A DNA stretch of 17,789 bases from Phocaeicola_A sp964514145 (lineage in GTDB: Bacteria > Bacteroidota > Bacteroidia > Bacteroidales > Bacteroidaceae). Position numbers and translations under genes: made by a program. How positions within the stretch are numbered: position 1 is the stretch's first letter; every line of letters starts with the position of its first letter. This document shows positions 1-10,100 of the stretch, piece by piece. The stretch is taken from contig CAZEPM010000033.1 of NCBI GenBank assembly GCA_964514145.1, positions 1 through 17,789 on the forward strand, in the 5' to 3' direction. Below the pieces are notes generated by a model. The model worked only from the letters and a program-made list of their open reading frames with translations. It searched no databases and was not told where the DNA came from.

Positions 1-9
1 ATCGATTGT

Positions 10-53
10 AAAAACCGAAGTAGATAACTTATCACGTTTCTGCTTCGGTTTTT
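10..53. terminator. Bidirectional intrinsic terminator
   Basis: Perfect 11-bp arms AAAAACCGAAG (10-20) and CTTCGGTTTTT (43-53). The stem continues inward through a T-G wobble (21/42) and A22-T41, G23-C40, A24-T39, then a bulge and an AAC/GTT pairing (26-28/36-38), leaving a small loop. The GC-rich core flanked by A and T runs gives a U tail on either strand. It can end the minus-strand regulator transcript, about 165 bases after that gene's stop, and any plus-strand gene arriving from the left. I see no credible gene in 54-219. Confidence 0.85.
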
Positions 54-219
54 GCCTGTCTGAGGGAGTCCTGGAGGGGTTGCAGGGCAATGCAGTATAA
101 AATTAAAATACATAAAATGCTTGTGTAAATCATAGAAAACAGAATGACAATACACTGCGGATTTTCACAAACCGATTTTGTTCTACAATAAATACCAATA
201 TCACCCGCCATAAGGCATA

Positions 220-3200
220 TCAATTATTCGCAATAAACTTTCCGGGCGTCATACCGAACTGTTTCTGAAAACACTTGCTGAAGTAAGACGGGTTGTTGAA
301 GCCGACCATGTAGCTCACCTCGCTGATGTGATACTTCTTCTCCTGCAAGAGCAAGGCAGCTTTCTTCAAGCGTACCAGCTGAATCATCTCGTTAGGCGTG
401 ACGTTTGCCAATGCCTTAATCTTGGCAAACAGCCCCGAACGGCTGATGTACAACCGCTCGGCAAGGAAATCGACCGACAACTCCGGATTGTCGAAGTTCT
501 CTTCTACTAACCGGTTCAGCTTGTCGAGAAACTCTTCATCCGCCTTGTTACCAGCAATGGAACTGATGGGCACCACCGGCATCTTCGAAAACTTCTGCTG
601 CAGCTGCTGGCGCAAATCCAACACATTCTTCACACAAGCCCTCAAGTATTGCAACGAGAAAGGCTTCTCGATGTAAGCATCCGCACCGCAGTTCATCCCC
701 GCTATCTTCGAAGAGTTGTCGGTTTTAGCCGTAAGCAATATAAAGGGGATGTGGCTGGTCAGCTGTCCAGCCCGCACATTCCGACATAGCTCCACACCGT
801 CCATATTGAGCATCATCCAGTCGCTGACAATGAGCGACACCTCCTGCTCCTTCAGTCGTTGCAATGCTTCTATCCCATCGCTAGCGGTTATCACCCGATA
901 CATGTCGCTGAAGTTGTCTGCAAGGAAGTGCATCATGTCTTTGTTGTCTTCCACAATCAAAATCACCGGCTGCTTCTTGTCTGCCGATGCCAGGGAGTGT
1001 TCCGTCAGGATGTCTTCGGGCATATGTGATACTGTATCGAACAATTCCGCTGCTTCCACTTTCTTCTGACGGATGGGGAGCACGACGCGGAAGGACGAGC
1101 CTTTGTCTTCTTTCGACTGCACTTCCACATGCCCGTGATGCGCTTCGACGATACCTTTCACGATGCTCAGCCCGATGCCTGTGCCCGGCTTGTTGTCGTG
1201 CACCTGATAAAAAGGTTTGAAGATGAATTGCAGTTCGCGGGAATTTATTCCTTTCCCATTGTCGGACACGGTGATGGAGAATGTCTGTTCCTGTGCGGCA
1301 AATTCCATCTTCACCCGGTTATGCGTATATTTGTTGGCGTTGGTCATCAGGTTGCTCAGCACTTTGGTCAACGCTTCACGATCTATATCGGCACGGAAAT
1401 CCTCGGGAGGATACACTTCGGACAGCGTAATGCCACACTGCGCCAGCGTGGGCTGGAAGCGTTCGCACACCTCCAGCATCAGTTCGCGAATGTTTTGCGG
1501 GGCGAAGTGCATCTTCATCTCGTTCTGTTCCACCTTGCGGAAGTCCAGCAGCTGGTTGATCAGGAACAGGAGCCGCTGACTATTGCGGTCAATGATTTTC
1601 AAGTCGTTGCACACCGCCTCGGGTAGACTCAGCGTAGACTGCATCACCTTTTCCAGCGGACCGATAATGAGCGACACCGGTGTGCGTATCTCATGGGCTA
1701 TCATCGTGAAGAACTTTATCTTCGCCTCGTGCATCTTTTTTTCCTGATGGCTGTTCAGTTCGTCTATCACCTTGGCATACTTCTTCTCGCTTCGGTGCAC
1801 GACGTAACGTACCAGCACACCCAATGCAAAAACGAGCAGCAATACGTAGCCCACCTTGAAAGGTTTCGAAAGATAAAAAGGCGGATGGATGACGATGCGC
1901 AGCGAGGTGCCTTGTTCGTTCCACACATTGTCGTTGTTCGATGCCTTTACACAAAATACATAGGTACCTGCAGGCAGATTGGTATATGTAGCAGAGTATT
2001 GTGAACCCACGTAATTCCACTCCCTGTCGAAGCCTTTCANNNNNNNNNNNNNNNNNNNNNNNNNNNNNNNNNNNNNNNNNNNNNNNNNNNNNNNNNNNNN
2101 NNNNNNNNNNNNNNNNNNNNNNNNNNNNNNNNNNNNNNNTATGTAGCAGAGTATTGTGAACCCACGTAATTCCACTCCCTGTCGAAGCCTTTCATTATAT
2201 AGGCATACTGGTTCTTCTGCGGGGTGCAGTAGCTCAGCGCGGCAAAGTGCAAGGTGATGACATTGTCCTGGTGCGATAGGTGCAGCTCGTCCAAGTAATC
2301 GATGGACACGGGCAAAATGCCGTCCGCCTCGGGTTCTATGGGATGATTGAATATTTCCAGTCCGGTCACTACTACTGCAGGCATCTGTGCATTTGATTGC
2401 AGCCGGCTGGGATGAAAACGGTTGAATCCGTTGATGCTCCCGATATACATATAGCCGTCGGATGCCTTGAGTGCTGAAGCCGAGAGGAAAAATTCGCTCT
2501 GCAGTCCATCGCTCCGGGTGAAAAGTTGCGTCTTGCCATCGGAGGGCATATACTTCACCAAGCCTTTCCCTGTAGTGAGCCACAGGCAGTTGTCACCCTC
2601 CAATATGGCATTGATACTCTCATTGGGCACATTCAGCGGACAGTAGGCAAAGCGGTCTTTGTCTTCCTCATACCGGAAAAGCCCTTCACCCGTTGCCACC
2701 CAAAATACACCGTCACGGTTCAGATACAGGTAGTTTATCTGCGGGCTGGGAAGCCCGTCCGTTTCTCCATACAGCTTCCATGCGTCTTTTCCCGGCTGAT
2801 AGCACAACAAGCCGTCGCTCAGGGTTGCTATCCATAGGTTGCCTTTCCGGTCTTCTTTCATGTCGATGACCAACGATTTCACTTCCCTGACTAGCAACAA
2901 ACGGTCGGCAGTGCGGTCATACCGGCACACCGAGGTCATCGAACCGGTCCATATCTCCCCTTCCCGATCCTTGAATATCGTGTACACACTGATAGATTGA
3001 GGAGCTTCTCCCTCATAAGACTTTACCGCCCCGTTCTTCAGGTTCAGCCGCCGGATGGCTTTCCCGTAAGTGCCTATCCACAGGCAGTCTCCGTCTATGC
3101 ACAAGGCATGGATGTTGTCGCCGGAAAACGCTTTCCGCTCAGGAAAATCCTCAAACTTCCGGTTCAAGGGGTCAAAACGGCTCAATCCGCCATCATCGGA

Positions 3201-4322
3201 CGCAACCCATATCTTCCCCTCCTCGTCTTCACAAAAGCGGCTCACGATAGTTCCTTCGAACAACGAGTCGCCATCCGCAGGAGAATATCCTTCAAACTGA
3301 CCGCTATACGGAGGCAGATAATTGATGCCGTTATAGAACGTGCCTATCCAGATGCCACCTTCGCGGTCTTTAAGGATGGGATATACGAACTTGTCGGAAA
3401 GTGCTTTCGTTTCTTCGCCGTAATAGGGATATATGCTGCTTCGCCCGGTGGTACGGTCAATCAGTGCCAGACCATTGTCCGACCCCACCAGCAAGATGTC
3501 TTCCGTATATTCGCCGATGGAATGGATGTGCGAAACGCCTCCGCCGCTCCGGGGAACCAGGTATTTCTCCGCCGCCCCGGTTTCGGGATTGATTTTCCAT
3601 ATGCCTTTCGTCCACGTGCCTGCCCAAATGAATCCGTCACGGTCTTCCCACAATGCCATTGCACGGTAAGAGTCGGGATCCTCGTGCAGTGGGAAGATCA
3701 GAAAGCGGTCGGCAGCCCGATACAGCCGGTACAGGAAATTTTCGCTCGAAGCCCACAAGTTACCTTCGCGGTCGTTCAGCAGGTAATGGATGACACCTCC
3801 GCTCTGCTCCATCGGGTAATGCTTCAACTGCTTCGTGGCAGGCATATAGCCGAAGATGCCCTGCCCGCGTGTGGCAATCCACACCCAGCCCTCCGTATCG
3901 CGTACGATTTTAGTGACCCGGGCGTGGATAGCAATCCCGTCGGAAGTCTTTGTCCGGAAAGCCGTTATCCGGTCTGTTTCCATATCATAGACGTACACCC
4001 CTTGGTCTGTTCCCAACCACAGGCGGTTGGGATCCACCTCGCACAATGCCGAAACGGTATTGGTTTGCAGCTCCGGGTTGCGTGGGTCTCCCTTCCGGTA
4101 ATGGACGAAGTCGATGCCGTTGAAACCGTTCAGTCCGCCGTCCGTCCCTATCCAAATATATCCGCGATGGTCTTGCAGGATGTCGTTGATGTTGTTCGAT
4201 GACATTCCGTTCTCTATACTGTAATGCCTAAACTGGAATTGGGTTTGAAAAACGCCTGCCGCTCCACGCAGCGTACAGAGGCAACATCCTATCAACAGGC
4301 AAATTATCATCCGTATATTCAT
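220..4322 (-). CDS. Hybrid two-component system sensor/regulator (HTCS), interrupted by a scaffold gap
   Basis: One-protein sensor kinase and transcription factor that typically controls a Bacteroides PUL. I chose the ATG at 4322 over an in-frame TTG two codons upstream because a signal peptide follows at once (MNIRMIICLLIGCCLC). If the gap is collapsed by 155 bases the product is 1315 residues, normal for the family. Order: about ten or more Reg_prop beta-propeller repeats of the DxxGxxWxGT type (about 30-690); a Y_Y_Y domain (about 700-765) spanning the gap; one membrane helix (about 772-790); HisKA with His825 in AHEIRTP; HATPase with N-box near 940 and a GTGIGLS G-box; receiver with acidic Asp1074 and phospho-acceptor Asp1116 in SDWMMLNMDG; C-terminal AraC-type HTH (about 1220-1315). 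The receiver has Leu where Pro is usual after DxMM. In the literal sequence the gene appears as two halves in different frames (2140-4322 and 220-2039). It is divergent from the operon it presumably activates. Confidence 0.95.
1985..2039. repeat. Left copy of 55-bp contig-end duplication
   Basis: These 55 bases are identical to 2140-2194 and end exactly at the N run. Both copies encode the same HTCS peptide (KGFDREWNYVGSQYSAT). This is best read as one genomic sequence present on two contig ends, not a biological repeat. Confidence 0.95.
2040..2139. other. Scaffold gap of 100 Ns
   Basis: Exactly 100 N bases, a common default for a gap of unknown size. It lies inside the Y_Y_Y domain of the HTCS. 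The contigs on either side overlap by 55 bp, so the true gap is probably negative (minus 55) and no sequence is missing. As written, 155 extra bases (100 + 55) shift the HTCS frame. Automatic annotation would therefore call two partial genes or a pseudogene. Confidence 0.95.
2140..2194. repeat. Right copy of 55-bp contig-end duplication
   Basis: Identical to 1985-2039 and starts at the first base after the N run. Sequence beyond it (2195 onward) continues the HTCS upstream coding sequence without interruption. Confidence 0.95.
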
Positions 4323-4531
4323 AAGCAACTGCTCAGTTAATGTTTATATTCACCACAGAAGCACACAAGGATTTTATTTTAAATGGTATAATTTACAAAA
4401 AATCTTTGAACAAACTAAATACATTTCACAAAGGCACTTCCTCCAAACCATCTTGCGACTATTTTTCTATAAATATGGACTATCGTTTTATCCTCAAACA
4501 AGAAATCCGGCTATTTTGCGAAAAAATATTT
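4323..4531. promoter_or_regulatory. Divergent intergenic region between the HTCS and the PUL operon
   Basis: This 209-bp AT-rich spacer must hold the promoters for the minus-strand regulator and the plus-strand operon, and probably the HTCS binding site. No perfect Bacteroides -7 element (TAnnTTTG) is visible. The nearest on the plus strand is AATCTTTG at 4401-4408, which would give a leader of about 115 bases. A loose direct repeat, ATTTACAAA (4391-4399) and ATTTCACAAA (4423-4432), is a weak candidate operator. The plus frame stays open upstream to 4340, but that extension lacks any secretion signal and is treated as leader. Confidence 0.45.
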
Positions 4532-6973
4532 ATGAAAAATTATTTGCTAACTCTGATGAGCGGATTTGTGGTACTGGGAGCCGCATCGTGCAGTCGGCCT
4601 ACCTATATCCAGCCGGATGCTCCCATCCAAGAAGTGTCGTTCACTCAGGTGCACCTGAGCGATAGCTTTTGGTTGCCGCGCATAGAGATCAACCGCACAG
4701 TCTCTATCCCCTCCGCTTTTAAAGAATGTGAGAAAAACGGGCGTTTCGACAACTTCGCCATTGCCGGCGGACTGAAAAAAGGCGAACACCGGGGCAATTT
4801 CTCTTTCGATGATACCGACCCTTATAAGGTAATTGAAGGGGCATCCTACTCGCTTGCCGCCAAGTATGACTCCAAGCTGGACCACTATCTGGACAGCGTG
4901 ATTACGATTATCGCTGCCGCCCAGGAGCCAGACGGATACCTGACTACCTGCGTCACCAACAAGTGCTACCGCCTGTCGGGCTGGTGGGGACGCTCGAAAT
5001 GGGAGAAAATCAACAGCCACGAACTATATAACAGCGGACACCTTTACGAGGCGGCCGTAGCACACTACCGTGCCACAGGCAAGCGCACCCTGCTGGACGT
5101 TGCTATCAGGAATGCCGACCTCGTCTGCAAGACATTCGGTCCAAGCGAAGGACAGATACACCGTCCCAGCGGACACCCTATCGTAGAGATGGCGCTCTGT
5201 AAATTATATAAGGTGACGGGCGACCAAAAATACCTTGACATGGCGAAATACTTCGTTGAAGAAACCGGACGCGGCACCGACGGCCACAAGCTGAGCGAAT
5301 ACAGTCAGGACCATAAGCCCATCCTGCAACAAGATGAGATGGTGGGTCATGCCGTACGTGCCGGATACCTTTATTCGGGTGTAGCCGACGTGGCTGCCCT
5401 GACGGGCGACACGGCATATTTCCACGCCCTGACCCGCCTATGGGACAACCTCGTGAGCAAGAAGCTCTACATCACCGGTGGCATGGGCTCACGTGCGCAG
5501 GGCGAAGGCTTCGGCCCAAACTACGAACTGCAGAACCACACTGCCTATAGCGAGACATGCGCTTCCATCGCCAACGTGTACTGGAACTACCGCATGTTCC
5601 TCGCTACAGGCGAATCGAAATACATTGACGTACTGGAGCGTGTACTCTACAACGGCGTCATCAGCGGCGTGTCGCTTAGCGGTGACAAGTTCTTTTACGA
5701 CAATCCGCTGGAGTCGATGGGGCAGCACGAACGCCAGCACTGGTTCGGTTGCGCTTGTTGCCCGGGCAACGTGACCCGCTTTATCGCTTCGGTGCCCAAC
5801 TATATCTATGCCATCCAGCAGAACGATATCTATGTCAACCTCTACGTACAAGGCAAAGCTGACATACAGCTTGCCGACAGTACCCACGTCATGCTGGAGC
5901 AGGTCACCGACTATCCGTGGAACGGCAAGGTGGCAATCACCATCACTCCCGAAGCCGAGAAAGAATTTGCCATCCGCCTGCGCATTCCAAGTTGGCTGAA
6001 AAGCGCGCCCGTAGCATCCGACCTCTATGCCTACACCGACGCGCCGAAGAAATATACGCTGAAGGTGAACGGCTCGTCGGTACGTGCTGCCCAAGGTGAC
6101 GGCTACGAAACCATCGTCCGCACATGGAAAGCAGGCGATGTCGTTGAACTGGACATGCCGATGGACGTACGCCGCATCCGCGCAAACGACTCGGTAGAAA
6201 TAGACCGAGGTATGCTTGCCATTGAGCGCGGGCCGATAGTGTTCTGTCTCGAAGGCAAAGACCAACTCGACAGCACAGTGTTCAACAAGTTTATCGCTCC
6301 CGACACAAAGATAGAAGCTGTTTACGAAGCCAACCTGCTGAACGGCGTAATGGTGCTGAGCGGAGCAGCCGGAAAAGTGGAACGCGACGGTACGGTGAAA
6401 GACCTGACCTTCCGCGCCATCCCTTATGCCACGTGGAACAACCGTGGCGCAGACCAGATGGTAGTATGGGTGCCCAAAACCAAGGAATACGCTACGCCTG
6501 CACCCGAACCTACCATCGCCAGCAAGGCACAGACGTTTACCATTCAGACTCCTATTCAGAAAGATGCTCCCGAGTCGGCTTCCATCAGCTCGTATGCCTG
6601 GGGCGTGAACGACCAATGGGAACCGCGCCGCTCATCGGACACTTCGAAACCTTATCATTACTGGTGGCTGAAGCAAGGCACCGAAGAAACGCTTGCCTAC
6701 GAGTTCGACCAAGCCTACACCGTATCGAACGTGCAGGTGTACTGGCTTGACTTCGACCACTACGACGGCAATTTCCGCGTGCCACAAAGCTGGAAACTCT
6801 ACTACAAGACAGGCAACACATGGAAGGAAGTGGAAGCCCTCGGCGAATACGGTGTGGAGAAAGACTGCTACAACAGCCTCGACTTCAAACCCGTAAAGAC
6901 CACCGGATTGAAGATAGCCGCACAGCTCCAGCCAGGCGAATCGGGAGGTATCATCGAGTGGAAAGTAAATTGA
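4532..6973 (+). CDS. GH127/GH146 family beta-L-arabinofuranosidase, lipoprotein (DUF1680)
   Basis: Predicted 813-residue retaining glycosidase that removes beta-linked L-arabinofuranose. I chose the ATG at 4532 because a lipoprotein signal follows at once (MKNYLLTLMSGFVVLGAASC, lipidated Cys20); the open frame upstream to 4340 encodes no such signal. The (alpha/alpha)6-barrel spans about 35-450. The unusual zinc-cysteine site of the family is complete: Glu325 in GEGF (equivalent to acid/base Glu322 of B. longum HypBA1), Glu341 and Cys343 in SETC, and Cys409-Cys410 in GCACCPGN (Cys409 the likely nucleophile). The 16-residue Glu-Glu spacing matches HypBA1. Beta-sandwich domains follow, ending in a tryptophan-rich discoidin-like module (about 680-813, HYWW then RVPQSWKLYYK). 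The protein is longer than HypBA1 (about 658 residues). GH127 and GH146 cannot be separated by eye. It is the first gene of the operon and a paralog of the gene at 12959. No acidic surface-export motif follows Cys20, so it may face the periplasm. Confidence 0.9.
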   Translation: MKNYLLTLMSGFVVLGAASCSRPTYIQPDAPIQEVSFTQVHLSDSFWLPRIEINRTVSIPSAFKECEKNGRFDNFAIAGGLKKGEHRGNFSFDDTDPYKVIEGASYSLAAKYDSKLDHYLDSVITIIAAAQEPDGYLTTCVTNKCYRLSGWWGRSKWEKINSHELYNSGHLYEAAVAHYRATGKRTLLDVAIRNADLVCKTFGPSEGQIHRPSGHPIVEMALCKLYKVTGDQKYLDMAKYFVEETGRGTDGHKLSEYSQDHKPILQQDEMVGHAVRAGYLYSGVADVAALTGDTAYFHALTRLWDNLVSKKLYITGGMGSRAQGEGFGPNYELQNHTAYSETCASIANVYWNYRMFLATGESKYIDVLERVLYNGVISGVSLSGDKFFYDNPLESMGQHERQHWFGCACCPGNVTRFIASVPNYIYAIQQNDIYVNLYVQGKADIQLADSTHVMLEQVTDYPWNGKVAITITPEAEKEFAIRLRIPSWLKSAPVASDLYAYTDAPKKYTLKVNGSSVRAAQGDGYETIVRTWKAGDVVELDMPMDVRRIRANDSVEIDRGMLAIERGPIVFCLEGKDQLDSTVFNKFIAPDTKIEAVYEANLLNGVMVLSGAAGKVERDGTVKDLTFRAIPYATWNNRGADQMVVWVPKTKEYATPAPEPTIASKAQTFTIQTPIQKDAPESASISSYAWGVNDQWEPRRSSDTSKPYHYWWLKQGTEETLAYEFDQAYTVSNVQVYWLDFDHYDGNFRVPQSWKLYYKTGNTWKEVEALGEYGVEKDCYNSLDFKPVKTTGLKIAAQLQPGESGGIIEWKVN

Positions 6974-6981
6974 GAATTAAT

Positions 6982-7015
6982 AAAATTAACAATTAATGTA
7001 AATCAAAAATTAACA
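6982..7015 (+). repeat. Direct repeat AAAATTAACA, candidate operator
   Basis: Identical 10-mers at 6982-6991 and 7006-7015, 24 bases start to start, just after the stop of the first glycosidase gene. Spaced direct half-sites suit AraC-type DNA-binding domains such as that of the HTCS. The sequence is AT-rich and could recur by chance. Confidence 0.25.
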
Positions 7016-7049
7016 GGTAGTTATGTTTTTCATTTGTTTCTAATTCCCA

Positions 7050-7074
7050 GCCCGCTATAGGGCGAGTGATACTC
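7050..7074 (+). other. Two adjacent short hairpins in the susC leader
   Basis: GCCC (7050-7053) pairs with GGGC (7060-7063) across a 6-base loop. GAGT (7064-7067) pairs with ACTC (7071-7074) across a 3-base loop. The two stems abut with no base between them in otherwise AT-rich sequence. No T run follows closely enough for a standard terminator. They could affect processing or stability of the mRNA between the first gene and susC. Confidence 0.3.
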
Positions 7075-7136
7075 CTTCTAACATCCTTTTAACTTCATAA
7101 ATGGCATTAATACTTTAACCTTTAAATACAATTAAG

Positions 7137-10100
7137 ATGGGTACACATTTACACCGCGTGTTATTTAGTCGCGCAATGATGAAAATGACTGCATGCGCGA
7201 TGCTTTCTGCCGGCTTGCCGATGGCAATTTATGCAACACCGGGCAACGCAGAAGCCACAATGCTGGCTGTCCAGCAGCAGACTCATACTGTGATCGGACA
7301 GATAGTAGACTCGAAAGGCGAGACCATTATCGGTGCCTATGTCGTCGAGAAAGGTGTCGCCAGCAACGGTACAATCACCGATATGGATGGAAACTTCACC
7401 CTGGAAGTGTCACCGGATGCCACCCTGGTCATCAGCTACATCGGCTTCAGAACCTTAGAGATTAAGGCGAGCGACATCGAAGCAGACCAGAGAATTACAC
7501 TACACGAAAGCTCTGAGATAATGGACGAAGTGGTGGTTATCGGTTACGGTACGCAGCGCAAGGGCGATGTCACCAGTGCCGTGGTTTCGGTAAAGTCAGA
7601 AGACTTCACTGTAGGCAAGGTGGGCGATGCTGCCGATTTGATTAAAGGTAAGGTAGCCGGTTTGTCTATCGCCAAAGGCACCGGCGACCCGAACTCTACT
7701 TCTACCATCCGATTACGTGGTGTCATCTCGGTAAATGGCAGCACCACTCCGTTGGTTTTGATTGACGGTGTGGAAGGCGACCTCACCACTGTGGCTCCCG
7801 AAAACATTGCCTCTATTGATGTGCTGAAAGATGCCTCGGCTGCCGCCATCTACGGAACCCGTGGAGCAAACGGCGTTATCATCATTACCACAAAGACCGG
7901 ACAACGGGGCGAACATGCCACGGTCAACTATTCGGGCTACGTTGCCGCTTCGCAATTCGGCAAAAAACTTGAATTTATGGATGCAGCCGATGTTCGGGCT
8001 GGAAAGACCAGTTTCACAGACCAAGGTTATGATACCGACTGGCTGGATGCCATCAGCCGTACGGGCTTTACGCACAACCATAACATCAGCATCACGGGTG
8101 GTACGGAAAAGACCACTTACTCTGCCGACTTCACCTACCGCAATGAAGACGGTGTGATTATGAATACGTTTGCCGAGGATATGCGTATGCGTTTCGATGT
8201 ATCGCATTGGTTCCTGAACGACATGTTACGCATCAATCTGAACATGGTGCAGAAATGGCACAAGAACAGTGCGACTAATGCCACCGCAACTGACCAATCG
8301 AATATCTACCGCCAAGCGATTATCCGTAACCCGACCGCCCCTATCTACAACGAGGACGGTACATACAACGAAAATTTCAGCATAAATTACTACTATAACC
8401 CGGTATCTATGCTGGAAGAACGTTTGGGCGACTATACTTATTCGGAAACTCGCGCCACGGGTAACGTCACTTTCGAACCCATCAAGGGTTGGCAAACAAA
8501 CTTGATGCTGGCTACCAGCCGCTTCCATGCGCATGACCAAGGGTATAACACGGCTACCTATTATAGCAACCAACTGAATGAAAGGAACGGTTATGCCTAC
8601 CATACCAACGCCGAGACCCGTACCGATAACTTGGAAATCACGTCGAAGTATGACTTGAATGTCAACAAGCACCGCATGAACGCCTTGATAGGTTACAGCT
8701 ACCAGTATTATACCTATAATCAAAATTACGCCAACAACTATGACTTCCCGACCGAATTTTTCACTTACAACAATTTGGGAGTCGGACAAGCATTATTAAA
8801 TGGTAATGCCGGAATGGGAAGCGTGAAAACCGAAAATACCTTGATTGGTTTCTTTGCTCGTGTCAGCTATGCCTACGACAACCGCTACAACCTCTTGGTC
8901 AGCATACGCCGTGAAGGCTCTTCCAAGTTCGGGGAAAACAACAAGTGGGGTACTTTTCCCTCCGCTTCTTTAGGATGGACCATTACCAATGAAAAATTTA
9001 TGACAGGTGTAAACTGGTTGAATTTTTTAAAGTTACGTGCTGGTTTTGGTATTACGGGCATAATTCCTAACGACCCATATATGTCACTGACACGATACGA
9101 TTATGGAAGCTCATATTATTACGACAATGCCACTGGCTCATGGTTACCGGGTCTTGAAATCGCTTCAAACCCGAACCCTGATTTAAGATGGGAAAAATCA
9201 ACTGAATTTAACGTAGGTTTGGACTGGAGTGTGCTTAACGACCGCTTGGGAGGTTCTATTGATGTGTATAACAAGAAAACTACCGACTTGCTATTTTACT
9301 ACACTGTCCCTACCCCACCGAATTTGTATAATACAACATATGCGAATGGAGGTTCTGTACGTAACCGGGGTATTGAAGTAACCATCAATGCCACACCTGT
9401 CCGTACGAAAGATTTTCAATGGAATACAGTTGTTACCGCTTCCAGTAATTCAAACATATTGTTGAAACTTTCAAGTAATTTGTATGAATCCAATTCGTAT
9501 GAAAATGTAAACTATTTGGGTGAACCTATTAGTGTAACCACACACCGTATGGAAGAAGGTCACCGTTTGGGAGACTTTTGGGGATTAAAATCAGTAGGTG
9601 TATCCGAAAACGGTTTGTTCCTAATTGAAACGCCAGAAGGCGAAATAGTAGAAATGACCACGGCAATGGCACAAGATGATACATACAAACAATGGCTTGG
9701 CAACGGCCTTCCGAAAGTTTATTTAGGATGGAACAACAACTTCACTTACAAAAGATGGGATCTGAGCATGCAATTCACCAGTCAGCTGGGATTTAAGATT
9801 CTGAACGAACCACGTGCTTATTATGAAAACAACTCAATTGCCTACAACCGGTTGAAATCAGTAGAAATAGCTCCTTACGGAGGTCAATACACCCTATCTT
9901 CTACACAAGCGCAAACTTTTGTAAGCTACTATTTGGAAAACGGCGATTTTTTGAAGCTGACCAACCTGACCATCGGTTATACTTTCCCGATTAAGTCTAC
10001 CAACAAATGGATAAAAGGAGCACGCGCTTATTTGTCGGGAGACAACCTGTTCTGTATTACCGCTTACTCCGGTCTGGATCCGGAATTGTCTAACTCATAT

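Larger units (their letters stand above)
6974..7136 (+). promoter_or_regulatory. Leader/intergenic region upstream of the SusC-like gene
   Basis: A 163-bp AT-rich spacer, the longest inside the operon, which suggests extra control or an independent promoter before susC. Only imperfect -7 elements are seen: TATGTTTT at 7022-7029 and TTCATTTG at 7029-7036, each one mismatch from TAnnTTTG and without a clear -33 TTTG. It also holds a 10-bp direct repeat and two adjacent small hairpins, listed separately. Confidence 0.35.

Noticed and set aside
32..223. Small minus-strand frame of about 59-63 residues with one hydrophobic segment, directly after the HTCS stop
   Set aside because: It begins with TTG overlapping the HTCS stop or a nearby ATG, is rich in Ile and Cys as AT-rich noncoding DNA often is, and its end lies inside the terminator hairpin. 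No supporting motif.
1985..2194. True tandem duplication or mobile element at the 55-bp repeat
   Set aside because: The copies abut an N run exactly and the protein is continuous when one copy is removed, so an assembly overlap is far simpler.
220..2583. 787-residue frame running through the Ns and past the gap
   Set aside because: Upstream of the gap it reads the wrong frame of the HTCS and gives nonsense. Only the part below 2040 is real, joined to the other frame by collapsing the duplication.
2997..4202. 401-residue plus-strand open frame opposite the HTCS propeller
   Set aside because: It lies wholly antisense to strongly recognisable HTCS repeats and has no domain or export signal. 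It is a codon-bias shadow.
4340..4531. In-frame N-terminal extension of 64 residues on the first arabinofuranosidase
   Set aside because: It would bury the lipoprotein signal peptide that starts at 4532, and the region is AT-rich with the character of a leader.
5489..6616. 375-residue minus-strand open frame opposite the first arabinofuranosidase
   Set aside because: Antisense to a catalytic domain with all motifs intact, with no recognisable feature of its own.
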